This document shows positions 62,008 to 64,000 of a DNA stretch of 64,000 nt, one piece after another (within the stretch, counting starts at the first letter, position 1; each line of letters opens with the position of its first letter). Below the pieces are notes generated by a model. It worked only from the letters and a program-made list of their open reading frames with translations. It searched no databases and had not been told where the DNA came from. The stretch covers positions 1 to 64,000 of the forward strand of contig JAOUOS010000016.1 of the NCBI GenBank assembly GCA_029880285.1, read 5' to 3'. The position numbers and the translations under genes were made by a program. Source of the stretch: Spirochaetia bacterium. GTDB taxonomy: Bacteria; Spirochaetota; Leptospiria; Turneriellales; JAOUOS01.

Positions 62008-63248
62008 ATTTTTTTTTAGGTATTCTAAACCCTGTTTTAGTTTCATTCTCTATTTTTTTAAGTTATATTTTAATTCATTTTCCTCTTACTTCTTATGAAC
62101 CTATAGTAAACGTAGCGCCGGTTTATTTTTATTCTTTTAATAATAACCTTCTTTCTGTACCTGATGAACAATTGTATAACGCTCCCGAAAACATAGTTTT
62201 TGATGTTGAATATAACTTAAATGGCAGACAACAATATAAAATATACAAGCTTAATAAAAACGGTTTATTAAAAGAAAGTTTTCTTATACCCTATGAAAAA
62301 CCCGTAAATTTGCCGGCAGATGTAAATTCGTGGCCTTCATCTTCGGGATACATTACCTATCCTTATAACGGGTCTTATTATATATGGTATCCAAAATTAG
62401 GGCGTTATGTTTATTATTTTGATAATGACGGTACATTTTTATTTGAAAAAGAAAATACACGCTACCTTCAAAGTTTTTCATCAGGAGCGTGGGTATTTGC
62501 TTTAGCCGGTGATCATTCCAGATTACATATATTAAAGCCGGGACTTCAAGATGTTATAGATACCGAGGGAATGCTTCTAATAGACTATGAAACCGCGTCA
62601 AATAAAGACTCAAAGTTTCAGTTTTGCGGAGCTTTTTTAGATGGAGATATTATTTTCATGAAGCCTAAAGAAAGCGAAAAATATAGAATTAAATTAAAAC
62701 ATCCGGTAAAAAGCATAAGCTGTGACTTAAACTCAGGGCTATTTTTAGTTCAAATAGAAAAGCATCTAAAATCAGAAAAAAAAGATGAAAAACTAACCGA
62801 TTTTTTACTTTTAGGTAAAATAAAAGATCCAGAAAATCTTAAAAATGATAAAAAGCCAGAAGAAGAAGTTTTAAGTGAATATACAACTTTATATGAACTG
62901 CCTCTTGATAAATCAGAGACGGTTACTTTACCTTTAGTTTTAAATAATGAAAACTTTTTTCTCACATTACTTTCAAATTCACAGGTTTTAATTTTTAATG
63001 AGCAAAAAACAAAAGAAATAAGCTTAAAAGAACATCTTGCCAATTCTGAAAATATTGAAGACTGGCGGGCTTTTTCAGCTGAAAAAACGATTGTTTTATG
63101 GAACACGAGCCATTATTATATTTTTCAAAAAAATGGATTAGCTTATTTTGACAAACTTAACAACGCTGAAAGAGCATTTTCAAGTGATAATTTTATTTTT
63201 TTTCAAGATTCAGACGGTATTAAAGCCTTAAAAGTAATAAAGAATTGA
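62004..63248 (+). CDS. Membrane-anchored, possibly beta-propeller protein of unknown function
   Basis: An N-terminal hydrophobic segment (LVSFSIFLSYILIHFPL) acts as anchor or signal. About 390 residues of short beta-type repeats follow, with aromatic Tyr/Trp pairs (SYYIWYPKLGRYVYYFDNDG; SGAWVFALAGDHSRL; DWRAFSAEKTIVLWNTSH), suggesting a propeller. A Lys/Glu insertion is at ~253-290. Its ATG overlaps the XPB stop, so the two are co-translated, but no functional link is known to me. Confidence 0.7.
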   Translation: MNFFLGILNPVLVSFSIFLSYILIHFPLTSYEPIVNVAPVYFYSFNNNLLSVPDEQLYNAPENIVFDVEYNLNGRQQYKIYKLNKNGLLKESFLIPYEKPVNLPADVNSWPSSSGYITYPYNGSYYIWYPKLGRYVYYFDNDGTFLFEKENTRYLQSFSSGAWVFALAGDHSRLHILKPGLQDVIDTEGMLLIDYETASNKDSKFQFCGAFLDGDIIFMKPKESEKYRIKLKHPVKSISCDLNSGLFLVQIEKHLKSEKKDEKLTDFLLLGKIKDPENLKNDKKPEEEVLSEYTTLYELPLDKSETVTLPLVLNNENFFLTLLSNSQVLIFNEQKTKEISLKEHLANSENIEDWRAFSAEKTIVLWNTSHYYIFQKNGLAYFDKLNNAERAFSSDNFIFFQDSDGIKALKVIKN

Positions 63249-63296
63249 CGCCTTATCCATGAAAAAAAAAGATTCCGTTACGAATGGAGGTAACGA

Positions 63297-63638
63297 TTGC
63301 CTAATATTAAATCAGCTAAAAAAAGAATGAGACAAAACACGAAAAGACGTGAAAAAAATCATTCTGAAAAATCAAGAGTTAGAACTCTTGAAAAAAAAGT
63401 AAAAAAGTTAGCTTCTGAGCAACAATGGGAAGAAACTAATAAAAGCTATAGTCTTTTTTCATCATTTTTAGACAAAGCGTCTAAAAAGAATATTTATCAT
63501 AAAAATACAGCGGCAAGAAAAAAATCACGACTTGCGCTCTTTATAAATAAGTTGAAAAATATCAAAATAGAAAAGCCTGCCCCAACTTCTGCAGAAACTG
63601 CTGAACCAGAGGTATCAGCAGAAGCCATAGAGTCATAA
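63297..63638 (+). CDS. rpsT: Ribosomal protein S20, TTG start
   Basis: Small-subunit protein binding 16S rRNA. The N-terminus PNIKSAKKRMRQNTKRREKN and HKNTAARKKSRLALFINKL are the family blocks. Translation starts at TTG 63297 with a strong GGAGG (63286-63290) six bases upstream; no ATG is available in frame. The C-terminus has an extra Glu/Ala/Pro-rich tail of ~22 residues (SAETAEPEVSAEAIES). E. coli rpsT also uses a UUG start. Confidence 0.96.
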   Translation: MPNIKSAKKRMRQNTKRREKNHSEKSRVRTLEKKVKKLASEQQWEETNKSYSLFSSFLDKASKKNIYHKNTAARKKSRLALFINKLKNIKIEKPAPTSAETAEPEVSAEAIES

Positions 63639-63643
63639 TAAAA

Positions 63644-63717
63644 GGGCGATTAGCTCAGCTGGTTAGAGCACCTGCCTTACAAGCAGGGGGTCGAAAGTTC
63701 GAATCTTTCATCGCCCA
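63644..63717 (+). tRNA. tRNA-Val, anticodon TAC
   Basis: Complete cloverleaf of 74 bases. Acceptor GGGCGAT/ATCGCCC with discriminator A; D arm in TAGCTCAGCTGGTTAGAGCA; anticodon stem CCTGC/GCAGG with loop CTTACAA (TAC at its centre, reading GUA Val); T arm with GTTCGAATC. The 3' CCA is not encoded. It begins six bases after the rpsT stop. Confidence 0.96.
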
Positions 63718-63720
63718 AAT

Positions 63721-64000
63721 ATGTACTTTATATGCAAAATTCTAAGACATTGCTTAAACAATGACGGTGTTTTTGAATATGTTTTTAAAAAAGAAATAAA
63801 AATAGCATTACTTGAATTTATTAAAAAAACTGAAAATAATAAAAACATCCAACTTGAAACAAAAAAAATAGGTACTAGAAATTACATGCGTTTTTTCCAT
63901 CCGCATTATAAAATGTACGGTTTTGAAAACGATAAAAAACTAAGAGTTGAATTTGAAGATTTTCATCCTTTTGAAACCAAAGATAAGCTTGAAGATAGTT
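63721..64000 (+). CDS. Hypothetical protein, cut by the window end
   Basis: An open frame from ATG 63721 runs to the window edge (93 codons) without a stop: MYFICKILRHCLNNDG, then NYMRFFHPHYKMYGFENDKK and FEDFHPFETKDK. No ribosome site fits the start just after the tRNA, so the true start could be the ATG at 63883. Too short to assign. Confidence 0.45.
   Translation, partial: MYFICKILRHCLNNDGVFEYVFKKEIKIALLEFIKKTENNKNIQLETKKIGTRNYMRFFHPHYKMYGFENDKKLRVEFEDFHPFETKDKLEDS

Overview
The window is an AT-rich bacterial chromosome segment that uses ordinary TAA, TAG and TGA stops. It looks Gram-negative. It carries arabinose-5-phosphate isomerase for Kdo/LPS, FadL/OmpP1-like and TorF-like outer-membrane proteins, Tat, Mpl, Aat and Suf, plus an XPB-type helicase and several lipoproteins with loose lipoboxes (Cys preceded by S, N or H). 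XPB helicase together with loose lipoboxes and degenerate phosphatase/cyclase sensors fits a spirochaete, perhaps the Leptospira side. This is an inference: no rRNA or other marker here proves it.

Layout. 1-8.3 kb: a decayed Mut7-C gene, an SRAP DNA-protein crosslink gene, two tandem paralogous lipoproteins, a FadL-like porin, an M48 protease, an SH3 protein, a PAS membrane protein, kdsD and xseB. 8.3-15 kb: an OmpA-like protein, RNase P RNA with a clear promoter, an ankyrin-repeat protein, two gene relics flanking aat, then a nitrogen operon (TorF-like porin, amtB, glnB). That operon has a sigma-54 promoter, an NtrC-like site and a folded leader. 15-20.2 kb: ABC-F protein, aspS, a macrodomain protein and ywbE. 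20.4-36.3 kb is an accessory/defence island: GIY-YIG protein, type I restriction-modification (hsdR, hsdS, DUF1016 nuclease, hsdM), arsR-acr3, a DUF433/DUF5615 pair, an MNT/HEPN pair with a broken toxin, and a two-gene module made of a PLD-helicase and a Cas4-like/DUF2779 nuclease. 36.3-64 kb: mpl, sufCBD plus Rieske protein, a haem-type adenylate cyclase, a lamin-tail lipoprotein, transporters, ribF, tatA-tatC, rtcB, coaC, XPB helicase, rpsT and tRNA-Val.

Most notable: (1) the helicase plus DUF2779 pair, whose domains suggest an undescribed nucleic-acid defence module with a possible modified-DNA reader; (2) the nitrogen operon, where sigma-54/NtrC-type control and a multi-hairpin leader sit beside a PII protein that lacks Tyr51; (3) repeats. 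Inverted copies of one dispersed repeat bracket the restriction cassette, another repeat is inserted in frame in the HsdS linker, and related hairpins lie at the borders of successive island modules.

At least five genes are relics or broken (Mut7-C, radical-SAM, histidine kinase, Rossmann protein, HEPN toxin), so the genome appears to be losing genes. No transposase, integrase, rRNA or CRISPR array was seen. Functions come from reading motifs by eye, without database searches.
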